64,000 nucleotides of DNA from assembly GCF_039540515.1 (NCBI RefSeq), contig NZ_BAABFA010000011.1, forward strand, positions 124,001 through 188,000, written 5' to 3'. The notes below the pieces were generated by a model. That model was given only the letters and a program-made list of their open reading frames with translations. It ran no database searches and was not told where the DNA came from. The translations under genes were made by a program, and so were the position numbers. This stretch comes from Nemorincola caseinilytica. GTDB lineage: Bacteria > Bacteroidota > Bacteroidia > Chitinophagales > Chitinophagaceae. This document shows, piece by piece, positions 43,103 to 51,727 of the stretch (its first letter is position 1; every line of letters begins with the position of its first letter).

Positions 43103-43504
43103 ATGGCAAAAGCACAGGCCTCAGCGAAGACCGTAGCGAAAAAGCGCGTAGTGAAAGTGGACACGCATGGCGATGTACACATCAACGCTACATTCAACAA
43201 CATCATCATCAGCATCACCAACAAGGCGGGCCAGGTGATATCTTGGTCATCGGCAGGTAAGATGGGTTTCCGTGGTTCTAAGAAGAACACGCCATATGCC
43301 GCCCAGATGGCAGCACAGGATTGCGCCAAGGTAGCAGTGGATGCAGGCATGAAACGTGCCGATGTATATGTAAAAGGACCGGGTTCGGGCCGTGAGGGCG
43401 CTATCCGTTCTATAAACAACAACGGTATAGAAGTTACCTCTATAAAGGACGTAACGCCAATGCCACACAACGGTTGCCGTCCTCCTAAGAAGCGTAGGGT
43501 ATAA
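43103..43504 (+). CDS. rpsK: 30S ribosomal protein S11
   Basis: 133 residues. Core motifs: GDVHINATFNNIIISITNKAGQVISWSSAGKMGFRGSKKNTPYAAQ and the ending VTPMPHNGCRPPKKRRV. S11 is part of the platform of the small subunit. The N-terminus has an extra Lys/Ala-rich stretch (AKAQASAKTVAKKRVV). 133 bases separate it from rpsM. Confidence 0.97.
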   Translation: MAKAQASAKTVAKKRVVKVDTHGDVHINATFNNIIISITNKAGQVISWSSAGKMGFRGSKKNTPYAAQMAAQDCAKVAVDAGMKRADVYVKGPGSGREGAIRSINNNGIEVTSIKDVTPMPHNGCRPPKKRRV

Positions 43505-43637
43505 CCCGCCCTTGGGGTACATGGCTACCTTGAAAGAACAAGTTTTAATTTTTATTTCTTAATAGACGTTGCTCTGGATCGGCTTTCACGATCTTTAAAT
43601 GAGACGGGGCAACTAAAAAACAAAAGATCGACAGAAA

Positions 43638-44243
43638 ATGGCACGTTATACAGGACCAAAGAACAGGATATGCCGCATCTTCGGCGAACCCATCCTCGGA
43701 TCGGGCAAGAGCCTTGCAAAGAACAGCAATCCTCCCGGCCAGCATGGCCCTACGCGCAAGCGTAAAACAGCTAGCGAATACGCTATACAGCTGAAAGAAA
43801 AGCAGAAAGCCAAATACACTTACGGCCTGCTGGAAAAGCAGTTCGCCAACACATATGTAGAGGCTGCACGTCTGAAAGGCGCTACCGGTGAGAACCTTAT
43901 AAAACTGCTGGAAGCCCGTCTGGACAATACCATCTACCGTATGGGTGTAGCACCTACACGCCCTGCTGCGCGCCAGCTGGTATCGCACAAGCATGTAATG
44001 GTGAACGGCCATGTAGTGAACATACCTTCATACTCTCTGAAGCCAGGTGATGTGATAGAGCTGAAGCCTAAGAGCAAAGCCAATACCACTGTTACCGGTA
44101 TGATACGCCCGAAGAACACCCGTATAAGCTGGGTAGACTTCAACGAAAAGGACATGGTAGGTACTTACATAGCTCACCCAGAGCGTGAGTCGGTTCCGGA
44201 GAACATCAAGGAACAGCTTATCGTCGAGTTGTACTCTAAATAA
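43638..44243 (+). CDS. rpsD: 30S ribosomal protein S4
   Basis: 201 residues. MARYTGPKNRICRIFGEPI, ASEYAIQLKEKQKAKYTYGLLEKQF and the S4 RNA-binding domain RLDNTIYRMGVAPTRPAARQLVSHKHVMVNG. S4 starts 16S rRNA folding. The N-terminal zinc cysteines found in many bacteria are reduced to one (Cys ~13), a zinc-free form. A hairpin (44258-44281) separates it from rpoA. Confidence 0.97.
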   Translation: MARYTGPKNRICRIFGEPILGSGKSLAKNSNPPGQHGPTRKRKTASEYAIQLKEKQKAKYTYGLLEKQFANTYVEAARLKGATGENLIKLLEARLDNTIYRMGVAPTRPAARQLVSHKHVMVNGHVVNIPSYSLKPGDVIELKPKSKANTTVTGMIRPKNTRISWVDFNEKDMVGTYIAHPERESVPENIKEQLIVELYSK

Positions 44244-44257
44244 TAGCAATATCGGTG

Positions 44258-44281
44258 AGGCAGAGTATATTTACTCTGCCT
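44258..44281 (+). terminator. Hairpin between rpsD and rpoA
   Basis: AGGCAGAGTA / TACTCTGCCT stem with a 4-base loop. It has no long T run and rpoA follows 58 bases on, so it is more likely an attenuator or processing site than a full stop. Confidence 0.6.
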
Positions 44282-44338
44282 TGCTTGTTCAGCTCGTCAA
44301 ACTTTTAAGTAACAAACAAAAAATAAATAAATATCAAT

Positions 44339-45337
44339 ATGGCCATATTGAATTTTCAGAAACCGGATAAAATAGCTCTTCAGAAAACTACTGATTTCGA
44401 AGCACAGTTCGAGTTTCGCCCACTGGAGCCCGGCTATGGTGTTACTATAGGTAATGCCCTGCGCCGTGTGCTGCTGTCATCGCTGGAAGGCTACGCTATC
44501 ACTGCCATCAGGATACCCGGCGCCGACCATGAGTTCGCTACCATAAAGGGTGTTTTCCAGGATGTTACCGAAATAATACTGAACCTGAAGCAGGTGCGTC
44601 TGAAAGCCATAGGCGAAACAGGCGACTTCACCGGCCACAAGGTAGACCTGAACGTGAAAGGTGTAGAGACCTTCACCGCAGGTATGATAGGTGAGGTGCT
44701 GCCCAACTTCCAGGTGATGAACCCCGAGCTGGTGATATGCAACCTGCATCCCGGTACTTCTTTCCAGATGGAGATGCACATAGGCAAGGGCCGTGGCTAT
44801 GTGCCTGCCGAAGAGAACCGTCCTGAGGACGCACCTCTCGGTCTCATAGCTATCGACTCTATCTACACTCCCATCAAGAATGTAAAGTACAACATAGAGA
44901 ATACCCGCGTAGAGCAGCGCACAGACTTCGAAAAGCTGGTGATGGAAGTGATCACCGATGGTACCATACATCCTGAAGAGGCTGTGAAGGAAGCATCGCG
45001 CATACTGATACAGCACCTGATGATCATCACTGATGAGAACATATCGCTGGATACCAAGCGCGAGGAGAAAGAAACGATAGTGGACGAAGAGACCCTGCTG
45101 GTACGCAAGGTGCTGAACACACCACTGGAAGACCTGGAACTGTCCGTACGCGCATTCAACTGCCTGAAAGCTGCGAAGATCAACTCTCTGAGCGAGCTGG
45201 TACAGTACACACAGGAAGAACTGATGAAGTTCCGCAACTTCGGCCAGAAGTCACTGTCGGAGATAGAGCAGGTACTGCACGAGCGTGGTCTGCACTTCGG
45301 TATGGACATCAACAAGTTCCGCAGGAGCGAAGACTAA
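44339..45337 (+). CDS. rpoA: DNA-directed RNA polymerase subunit alpha
   Basis: 332 residues. The N-terminal domain has RPLEPGYGVTIGNALRRVLLSSLEGYAI and the assembly region, and the C-terminal domain has LEDLELSVRAFNCLKAAKINSLSELVQYTQEELMKFRNFGQKSLSEIEQVL, the helix-hairpin-helix that binds UP elements and activators. Preceded by rpsD and followed by rplQ, the standard order. Confidence 0.98.
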   Translation: MAILNFQKPDKIALQKTTDFEAQFEFRPLEPGYGVTIGNALRRVLLSSLEGYAITAIRIPGADHEFATIKGVFQDVTEIILNLKQVRLKAIGETGDFTGHKVDLNVKGVETFTAGMIGEVLPNFQVMNPELVICNLHPGTSFQMEMHIGKGRGYVPAEENRPEDAPLGLIAIDSIYTPIKNVKYNIENTRVEQRTDFEKLVMEVITDGTIHPEEAVKEASRILIQHLMIITDENISLDTKREEKETIVDEETLLVRKVLNTPLEDLELSVRAFNCLKAAKINSLSELVQYTQEELMKFRNFGQKSLSEIEQVLHERGLHFGMDINKFRRSED

Positions 45338-45349
45338 TACAGGAAATAT

Positions 45350-45405
45350 CAAGGTCGAAATTCCAAATTCCAAAGACGGATATCGACCTTGGGATTTGGA
45401 ATTTT
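45350..45405. repeat. Structured repeat between rpoA and rplQ (interlocked inverted repeats)
   Basis: Two inverted pairs interlock: CAAGGTCG (45350-45357) with CGACCTTG (45384-45391), and AAATTCCAAATTCC (45358-45371) with GGATTTGGAATTTT (45392-45405; one bulge). As RNA this is either a pseudoknot or two alternative hairpins; the second ends in T-rich sequence. The CCAAATTCC sequence type resembles that next to the four-helix-bundle gene near 52.5 kb. Confidence 0.6.
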
Positions 45406-45483
45406 ACTTTTTTTGAACTTTTTTTTTCAACAAGTACCTCATAAATCCTGACACGGTATGGGGGAATTTAAAACACAAATGTC

Positions 45484-46005
45484 ATGCGTCACGGAGACAA
45501 GATCAAAAACCTGAGCCGCACCGCCTCGCACCGCGCGTCGCTGCTGTCTAACCTCACTTGCCAGCTGATACAGCACAAGCGTATCACTACTACTCTTGCC
45601 AAGGCTAAAGCCCTGCGTGTATATGCAGAGCCCATCATCACCCGCAGCAAGACCGACAACATGCACAACCGTCGTATCGTGTTCAGCTACCTGCAGGACA
45701 AAGAAGCGATAAAGGAGCTGTTCGGTGTGATAAGCGATAAAGTAGCCGACCGCCCGGGTGGCTATACCCGTATCATAAAGCTGCCACGCCGTATGGGCGA
45801 TGCCGCTGATATGGCAATGATAGAGCTGGTAGACTTCAATACCATATACGGTAAAGAAACAGAAGCTGCAGGCGCTAAGAAAACACGCCGTAGCCGCCGT
45901 AGCGGTGGTGCCACCAAGAAGGCAGCAACTGCTGCTGAGACCACCACTACTGAAGAGACAACACCTGCTGCTGATACTACAGAAGCAACTGAAGAGAACG
46001 CATAG
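45484..46005 (+). CDS. rplQ: 50S ribosomal protein L17 with acidic/Thr-rich tail
   Basis: 173 residues. The first ~118 are L17: MRHGDKIKNLSRTASHRASLLSNL, RITTTLAKAKALR and YTRIIKLPRRMGDAADMAMIELVDF. A ~50-residue tail, absent from E. coli L17, starts with basic KKTRRSRRSGG and ends in Ala/Thr/Glu repeats. The tail probably extends from the ribosome surface near the exit tunnel. Last gene of the operon, with a strong terminator after it. Confidence 0.96.
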   Translation: MRHGDKIKNLSRTASHRASLLSNLTCQLIQHKRITTTLAKAKALRVYAEPIITRSKTDNMHNRRIVFSYLQDKEAIKELFGVISDKVADRPGGYTRIIKLPRRMGDAADMAMIELVDFNTIYGKETEAAGAKKTRRSRRSGGATKKAATAAETTTTEETTPAADTTEATEENA

Positions 46006-46032
46006 TTCCCTTCGGATACTCCAAAGAATACC

Positions 46033-46067
46033 GAACGGCTGCACTACCTGCAGCCGTTCTTGTTTTT
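46033..46067 (+). terminator. Terminator of the infA-rplQ operon
   Basis: GAACGGCTGCA / TGCAGCCGTTC, a perfect 11-bp stem with a 5-base loop, followed by TTGTTTTT. Confidence 0.9.
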
Positions 46068-46121
46068 ATGCCTGGATCTGCAACTATTTGGTTTTGAACG
46101 ATGGATGGCTATTTTTGATGC

Positions 46122-47126
46122 ATGCATTCCGGTCGTTTCTATACCTTGCCCGAATTCGTGCTGTGGACTCGGCGCGTTATCTATGCCCTTACTGCACTGG
46201 CCATAGTGCCTACGGTGCTTTACCAATACTTTCACTGGCACTGGCTGGCCATGCCATGGGTGCCTATAGCCCTGGTAGGTACTGCAGCGGCCTTCATAGC
46301 AGGTTTTAAGAACAATGCTACCTATGCGCGTGCGTGGGAGGCCCGGCAGATATATGGCGGTATAGTGAACGCAAGCCGCGCATGGGGTATAATGGTGAAA
46401 GACCATGTACGCCATGCCGATGCCGCAGCAGCTACTGCTGTACACAGGGAGCTGATATACCGCCATATAGGGTGGCTGACGGCACTGCGCTTTCAGCTAA
46501 GGGAGGCGCGGGAGTGGGAGCATATGAAGACCGAGGCCAACTATAGAGAGTACCGCCAGCGCTACAGCGTACCCGAATGGGAGACCAAGCTGGAAGACGA
46601 GATGGCGCCCTACCTGCCGGTAGAGGAGATGAACTACATAATGGGTAAGAAGAACCGGGCCACTCAGATAATAGCCACACAATCGCGCAGGCTGCGGGAG
46701 CTGCATGAGGCAGGTATGATAGAGACACTTTGCTATGTGGAGATGGAAGCACAATTACGGGAGTTCTACGACGGACAGGGCAAGTGTGAGCGCATAAAGG
46801 GTTTTCCGTACCCGCGGCAATTTGCAAGTATCAACCGCTATTTTATTCGCATGTTCGTGTTCATGGTGCCTTTCGGTATGCTGAAGGAATTCGAGAAGCT
46901 AAGCCATGAGGCCGTATGGCTGACGATACCTTTCAGCGTACTGGTATCGTGGGTATTCACATCGCTGGAGCAGATAGGCAGTAGTACCGAGAACCCCTTT
47001 GAAGGTAGCCCGAACGATGTGCCTATAACAGCCATAAGCCGTACCATAGAGATAGACCTGCGCGATATGCTGGATGAAAAGGACCTGCCAGCTCCCATAC
47101 AGCCTGTGAATAAGATACTGATGTAA
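46122..47126 (+). CDS. Bestrophin-family chloride-channel-like membrane protein
   Basis: 334 residues. The N-terminal helix region LPEFVLWTRRVIYALTALAIVP is followed by AFIAGFKNNATYARAWEARQIYGGIVNASRAWG, which is typical of the bacterial bestrophin (UPF0187) group. Two further helices come near 235-275 (FVFMVPFGMLKEFEKLSHEAVWLTIPFSVLVSWVF), and the conserved ENPFEGSPNDVPI loop follows. These form pentameric anion or cation channels. Transcribed alone; physiological role unknown. Confidence 0.9.
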   Translation: MHSGRFYTLPEFVLWTRRVIYALTALAIVPTVLYQYFHWHWLAMPWVPIALVGTAAAFIAGFKNNATYARAWEARQIYGGIVNASRAWGIMVKDHVRHADAAAATAVHRELIYRHIGWLTALRFQLREAREWEHMKTEANYREYRQRYSVPEWETKLEDEMAPYLPVEEMNYIMGKKNRATQIIATQSRRLRELHEAGMIETLCYVEMEAQLREFYDGQGKCERIKGFPYPRQFASINRYFIRMFVFMVPFGMLKEFEKLSHEAVWLTIPFSVLVSWVFTSLEQIGSSTENPFEGSPNDVPITAISRTIEIDLRDMLDEKDLPAPIQPVNKILM

Positions 47127-47129
47127 GAC

Positions 47130-47168
47130 CTATCCCCGGCCCTCTCCTTTGGAGAGGGTGGTGGGTAG
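47130..47168. repeat. G/C-rich palindromic repeat after the bestrophin gene
   Basis: CCCTCTCC-TTT-GGAGAGGG (47140-47158), extended by CTATCCCC and GGTGGGTAG: nearly the reverse complement of the copy at 47237-47255. Confidence 0.65.
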
Positions 47169-47186
47169 AACGATCGGATAGAAGTA

Positions 47187-47306
47187 ATACCGATCGAACA
47201 TTAGACATCGGCATTGCTACTAAGCCTCACCCCCAGCCCTCTCCAAAGGAGAGGGAGATGTTATCCTACACTTCTTTAATGACGAATTTTGATGTTCGAT
47301 CGGTAT
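47187..47306. mobile_element. MITE-like intergenic repeat, copy 2
   Basis: About 120 bases framed by a perfect 15-base inverted repeat, ATACCGATCGAACAT (47187-47201) and its complement (47292-47306). Inside is CCTCACCCCCAGCCCTCTCC-AAA-GGAGAGGG (palindrome 47237-47255). GAATTTTGATG precedes the right end. Same layout as 38174-38302. No gene inside. Confidence 0.65.
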
Positions 47307-47333
47307 AAAATATACTTTCGCCAGATAGGTGCA

Positions 47334-47370
47334 AACAAGAGAGCCGCAGTATCACTGCGGCTCTCTTGTT
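47334..47370. terminator. Bidirectional terminator between bestrophin and OmpA-like genes
   Basis: A 37-base palindrome: AACAAGAGAGCCGCAGT, 3-base loop, and its exact complement. It ends in TTGTT/AACAA on both strands. Confidence 0.8.
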
Positions 47371-47389
47371 GTATGGTTCTTTTAATTGG

Positions 47390-49201
47390 TTACTTGATGT
47401 TGGGGTGTGGAGGGGGAACATTAGAGTCGCCGGGCTCATTGACACTGGCGGGGCGGCACTGCACTATGTTCTCATTCTCGTTCTCGCCGTACTTGAAGAT
47501 GAAGCGATCGCGCGATATGCTGTGCTTATCGCCCATGTATTCTATAATGGCATTTACATGCTCCCAGGAGCGTTGTTCTTTTATCTTGCTGCCGCTGCCC
47601 CCACCTGTTATGACCACTTTGCAGAGTGGGTTGGCTTGCATCTGCGCGGCCAGTGTGGTGAGCTGTATCTCTATACCCTTGTTTATCTTGTTAGAGTTCT
47701 CGGGGAAGAGCAGGGTGCATGCGCCTATATTGCCGCAGGGGTTCTTTGGGTCGCTCTTATCGCCACCGTTGCTCACCATGTCCTTGCAGCCATCGGGGCA
47801 TGGGCACTCACCTATACCATCGGCATTCACAGGCTGGCACTCTGTAGGTGTTATCAGTTGCTTATCCAGGTAGTCGGGCACGCCATCGTGATCGGAATCG
47901 AGCGGACAGCCATTGGCGTCTACCTTCAGGCCGGCAGGGGTCTTGGGACATTTATCGAACTGGTCGGTAACACCATCCTCATCCTTATCAGGCAGTACCG
48001 GGTTTGGCAGTATCATGTGGCGGGGGTAGGATAGCTCGTTGAATGCATTGTCGAGCGGGTTCATCCAGTAGAGCGGCTCTACGCACTGCTTATACTTTAT
48101 GTTGTAGTTGAGGCTTACAGAGAAATAGTTGACCATATCGGTGCCGCGGCCGCTACTTACAGCGTTGCCCAGGGCAGCGCCATAGCGGGTACCATCCAGG
48201 TACTGGTCGGATGGGAATACGAAGCGCTCTTCCACCTGCACGTTCCACATCTTATTGATCTTGTACTGTGCGCCTATACCTACACTGGGTGCAAAGTCGA
48301 GGAACTTGTCGTCCATTATCTTGCGGGTGCCGGTATTGGCAGCAGGTGTTTCGAACGACTTGTCGAAGGCCTTCTGTATCTTCTTGCGGTCGTCTTTCTT
48401 TGGCTCGGGGGCAGTAGGGCTGGTAGCATTGGGCCCGGGGAGAACAGAGGCAAAATCGTACTGAGCGTATTTGTCGTTCAGCGCATTTACGCGGGTCTTG
48501 TAGGCAAGAGCGCCTATACCCAGGTAGCCAAAGAAAGCGACCTTATTGCGCGCGCGGTGAAAGCTGATATTGCCGGCATTGAACATAAGGTCTACATTGA
48601 GCATAGACGATTCCATGCGGGTAGAGCGGTATATATGGTCGGTAGGGTTCTGCGTAGTGGCCAGGTACACAGGAGTGTAGCCAAAACCATTGGGGTCGGT
48701 ATAGGGGGCATCGTAGCTGCCGGTAAGCTGGCGGTCCATGTTGCGGGCAACACCGTAGATGTACTGCAGCCTCATGGAGAAGATATAGCCCAGCGATTTG
48801 CGCACATTGAGGCTGATGCCACCGCCACCCTTGTTCCAGAGCATGAGGGAGGGTATATCGCCTATGACATTGTAGAGGCCTACACCTGCGCCTACTTCCC
48901 ACATATTGCGGGGCTTGGGCGGAAATGCCTCGAGATGTTCGATGTACCTGTGGAACTGCTTGCTGCGGAACTTAGGGTAATAGGCAGAGTCGCGGATGTC
49001 GTAACCTTTGCCATGATAGGTCATATCCCTGTTGGCCCATTGCAGGCCTGTAGGGCTGGGCGCCGCGGGTTTTGCAGGGGCTTCGGTCTTGGTATCTTTC
49101 TTCTCTTTACTGTTCTTCTGCTTCTTGCTTTGTGCGTGAAGAGAAGCTACTGCCATACACACTGCAAGACCTGTGAGCAATAGGAATTTTCTGTGGAACA
49201 T
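47390..49201 (-). CDS. OmpA-family outer-membrane protein with thrombospondin-type Ca repeats
   Basis: 603 residues from ATG 49201 (MFHRKFLLLTGLAVCMAVASLHA signal peptide). A Lys/Glu linker follows, then a beta-barrel-like N-terminal half (~85-370; e.g. GGISLNVRKSLGYIFSMRLQY). Calcium-type repeats DKDEDGVTDQFDKCP and DSDHDGVPDYLDK are at ~400-450, and an OmpA-like C-terminal domain at ~500-590. The latter is diverged: no clear NxxLSxxRAxxV motif, but SWEHVNAIIEYMGD in its place. It probably links the outer membrane to peptidoglycan. Ends in a Pro/Asn-rich tail. Confidence 0.85.
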   Translation of the reverse strand: MFHRKFLLLTGLAVCMAVASLHAQSKKQKNSKEKKDTKTEAPAKPAAPSPTGLQWANRDMTYHGKGYDIRDSAYYPKFRSKQFHRYIEHLEAFPPKPRNMWEVGAGVGLYNVIGDIPSLMLWNKGGGGISLNVRKSLGYIFSMRLQYIYGVARNMDRQLTGSYDAPYTDPNGFGYTPVYLATTQNPTDHIYRSTRMESSMLNVDLMFNAGNISFHRARNKVAFFGYLGIGALAYKTRVNALNDKYAQYDFASVLPGPNATSPTAPEPKKDDRKKIQKAFDKSFETPAANTGTRKIMDDKFLDFAPSVGIGAQYKINKMWNVQVEERFVFPSDQYLDGTRYGAALGNAVSSGRGTDMVNYFSVSLNYNIKYKQCVEPLYWMNPLDNAFNELSYPRHMILPNPVLPDKDEDGVTDQFDKCPKTPAGLKVDANGCPLDSDHDGVPDYLDKQLITPTECQPVNADGIGECPCPDGCKDMVSNGGDKSDPKNPCGNIGACTLLFPENSNKINKGIEIQLTTLAAQMQANPLCKVVITGGGSGSKIKEQRSWEHVNAIIEYMGDKHSISRDRFIFKYGENENENIVQCRPASVNEPGDSNVPPPHPNIK

Positions 49202-49397
49202 ATTCACAAATTTATATGGCAGATCTTCACAAATCAACTAAAGCAAAGGTATAGCCCAACATGTCAAAAAACAAGGCTACACAGGGTATTAACCCGCATT
49301 TTAGCGTTTTATTGCTATGGCAATGATGGCATCATAAAAAATATGTGGCAATTAGAACGGTTATGTCGATCTTCACACCCGCTTTCGCCTAGCCATC

Positions 49398-50360
49398 ATG
49401 CAACAGGTACAAAAAGTAATAGGGAACGAGCTGGCGCTGTTCGAGAAAAAATTCGCCGACAGCGTAAAAAGCACCAATCCCCTGCTGGACCGCATCATGC
49501 GGTTCATAATCAAGCGCAAGGGCAAGCAGATGCGGCCCATGTTCGTGTTCCTGTCGGCACGGATAGCGGGCGAGGTGAGAGGATCGACCTACCGCGCGGC
49601 TTCCCTGATAGAACTGCTGCATACTGCATCTCTGGTACACGACGATGTGGTGGACAACTCTATAAAGCGCCGCAACTTCTTTTCGGTAAATGCATTGTGG
49701 AAGAACAAGATAGCCGTGCTGGTGGGCGACTACCTGCTGTCGAAGGGGTTGCTGCTGTCTATGGAGCATGGCGAGCATAAGATACTGGAGATAACATCGC
49801 GCGCAGTAAAGGAGATGAGCGAGGGCGAGCTGCTGCAGATGGAAAAGGCACGCAGGCTGGATATAGACGAAGGCCTGTACTTCGACATCATACGCGCAAA
49901 GACGGCATCGTTGCTGGCATCGGCATGCTCGTCGGGGGCGTACTCTGCAACGGGCGATGAGGGAGTGGCAGAGCAGTTCAGGCTGTTCGGCGAGAAGGTG
50001 GGCATAGCCTTCCAGATAAAGGATGACCTCTTCGATTATGGGCAGGATAACATAGGCAAACCCACAGGCATAGACATAAAGGAGAAGAAGATGACCCTGC
50101 CGCTGATATATGCCCTGCAGCATGCCGAAAAGGCCGATAAACGCCGCATAATATACACTGTAAAGAACAACAGCACCGACCGCAATAAGGTGAACGAGGT
50201 GATAGAGTATGTGCAGCGGTCCGGCGGCATAGAATATGCCCACGGCAAGATGCTACAATACAAGCAGGATGCGCTGCAACTGCTGGATACCTTCCCCGAT
50301 ACGCCGGCACTACAGGCCATGAGAGAGCTGGTAGACTATGTGATAGACCGGAAATACTAA
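49398..50360 (+). CDS. Polyprenyl diphosphate synthase
   Basis: 320 residues. First Asp-rich motif ASLVHDDVVDNSIKRR (~78-93) and second IAFQIKDDLFDYGQD (~206-220), with GKQMRPMFVFLSARIAG in the substrate site. It condenses isopentenyl diphosphate on an allylic primer to make a long all-trans chain (octaprenyl-like), for menaquinone or lipid carriers. The last residue before the first motif is small, which favours long products. Convergent with the membrane protein downstream, 8 bases between stops. Confidence 0.9.
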   Translation: MQQVQKVIGNELALFEKKFADSVKSTNPLLDRIMRFIIKRKGKQMRPMFVFLSARIAGEVRGSTYRAASLIELLHTASLVHDDVVDNSIKRRNFFSVNALWKNKIAVLVGDYLLSKGLLLSMEHGEHKILEITSRAVKEMSEGELLQMEKARRLDIDEGLYFDIIRAKTASLLASACSSGAYSATGDEGVAEQFRLFGEKVGIAFQIKDDLFDYGQDNIGKPTGIDIKEKKMTLPLIYALQHAEKADKRRIIYTVKNNSTDRNKVNEVIEYVQRSGGIEYAHGKMLQYKQDALQLLDTFPDTPALQAMRELVDYVIDRKY

Positions 50361-50368
50361 TGACAGAT

Positions 50369-51712
50369 CTAGCGCTCGTCCAAAAGGCGCTGTTTATCTT
50401 CCTCAGTTACATCTAACCTGCCGAAAGAATACCAATAGAAGGCTTTATTGGTGTGGTCCCAAACAGTATAATTGTTCACCAACTGGTATGACTGGAACGC
50501 ATTGAGCGTGATACAGCACGCAAAGATCACCAGCGTAATGATGCGCAGTGGCACCGGGCGTGTGAAGATCCATTGGATGAATGCAGCGAGGGGGATAGCC
50601 ATAATGGCGAGGCTCTCTATCATGGCGCGCGAGCCGAAGCTGCCGCCATAGGACCATACACACCAACTGAATACGATGTAGACCGTAAACGCAAGGAAGG
50701 AGAGTACCAGCAGCGAGAGCTGCCTGTGCTGCCGGGCAAGCGGCAACAGCCCCAGGGTGGCTATGAAGGCTATGGGTGTATAGACATACCAGCCCTTCTG
50801 GTAGCTGAACAAACCTTTTATGATGTGCGGCTGCAGGAATTCGAAATGCTCTTTTTCGTAGGAGAAATGGAACCATTTGCCGGCAGTGTACCTGAAATAG
50901 CCGAACTGTATCATGGCTATGAGCAGGAAAAGTATGGCACCGGTGAGTAATGCCCATTTTTTCTGCGCTAGGAATTGGAGGCGTTGCGGGATAGTGCGGG
51001 TCTGCCCATAGGGCCAAAAGATGGGTATGAGGGCCACTACAATGTTGGTGGGGCGTGTTATGAGTACCATGCCCAGTATGGCCGCTGTGTATATGATGTA
51101 GCGGGTGTGGCCGGTGGCATAGAGCCTTTCGGTATGGTATAGCAGGAAGCAGAACAAGGTGAAAGAGAAGGGGTGCGACATGCCTATATTGAACACTGTA
51201 TAGAAATACAGGTTGGTAGCGAACATGAGGAGCAATAGTGTGAGGGCAGTAGCGGTATCGCTGAAATACCTGAGCAGGAATTTGCGCAGCACATACAGCC
51301 CGGCCATCACCCAGAAGAGGATGGAGAATACCACCATCACCATATAGGGTGTACTGTAGCCGTCGGGGGGCATTTCCTTGTCATTCGCAAGCAGGCAGTA
51401 GCCATGTGCCAGCAGGAAAAAAGGTAGTTCGAAAAAGCTGGTGCCCACGGCATATTTATTGACCGTATGGCCGGTAGGCTGGGGATAGAGATTGAAATCC
51501 TTCTGCCCATTATTGAGGTAATAGGTCTCTACTATCTTGGGGTAGAACTTAAGATCGGCCAGGTCGTGGTAAATGAAAACCGCAGGCAGGTACATATAGT
51601 AGTTGCCACAGTCCCAGTAGAGCATATTCCTTTGCCGCCAGTTGCTGAGGTTGAATGTGATATAGAGCAACATCACAGCCGATACGATAAGGGATATCTT
51701 AGACCTGCTCAT
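50369..51712 (-). CDS. Multi-pass membrane protein, GT-C-like
   Basis: 447 residues, about 11 hydrophobic helices. The first loop after TM1 has MLYWDCGNYYMYLPAVFIYHDLADLKFY, and acidic/aromatic residues there resemble the loop-1 site of GT-C glycosyltransferases (ArnT/PMT type), though no exact DD or DE pair is present. A long loop NLYPQPTGHTVNKYAVGTSFF follows. The C-terminal tail is soluble (SFGRLDVTEEDKQR). Function unknown; might move or use lipid-linked sugars. It lies 15 bases downstream of paaC on the same strand and may be in that operon. Confidence 0.7.
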   Translation of the reverse strand: MSRSKISLIVSAVMLLYITFNLSNWRQRNMLYWDCGNYYMYLPAVFIYHDLADLKFYPKIVETYYLNNGQKDFNLYPQPTGHTVNKYAVGTSFFELPFFLLAHGYCLLANDKEMPPDGYSTPYMVMVVFSILFWVMAGLYVLRKFLLRYFSDTATALTLLLLMFATNLYFYTVFNIGMSHPFSFTLFCFLLYHTERLYATGHTRYIIYTAAILGMVLITRPTNIVVALIPIFWPYGQTRTIPQRLQFLAQKKWALLTGAILFLLIAMIQFGYFRYTAGKWFHFSYEKEHFEFLQPHIIKGLFSYQKGWYVYTPIAFIATLGLLPLARQHRQLSLLVLSFLAFTVYIVFSWCVWSYGGSFGSRAMIESLAIMAIPLAAFIQWIFTRPVPLRIITLVIFACCITLNAFQSYQLVNNYTVWDHTNKAFYWYSFGRLDVTEEDKQRLLDER

Positions 51713-51727
51713 AGCTAATGGGGTATA

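Noticed and set aside
49389..50243. 284-codon minus-strand frame opposite the polyprenyl synthase
   Set aside because: Shadow of a gene with both Asp-rich motifs.
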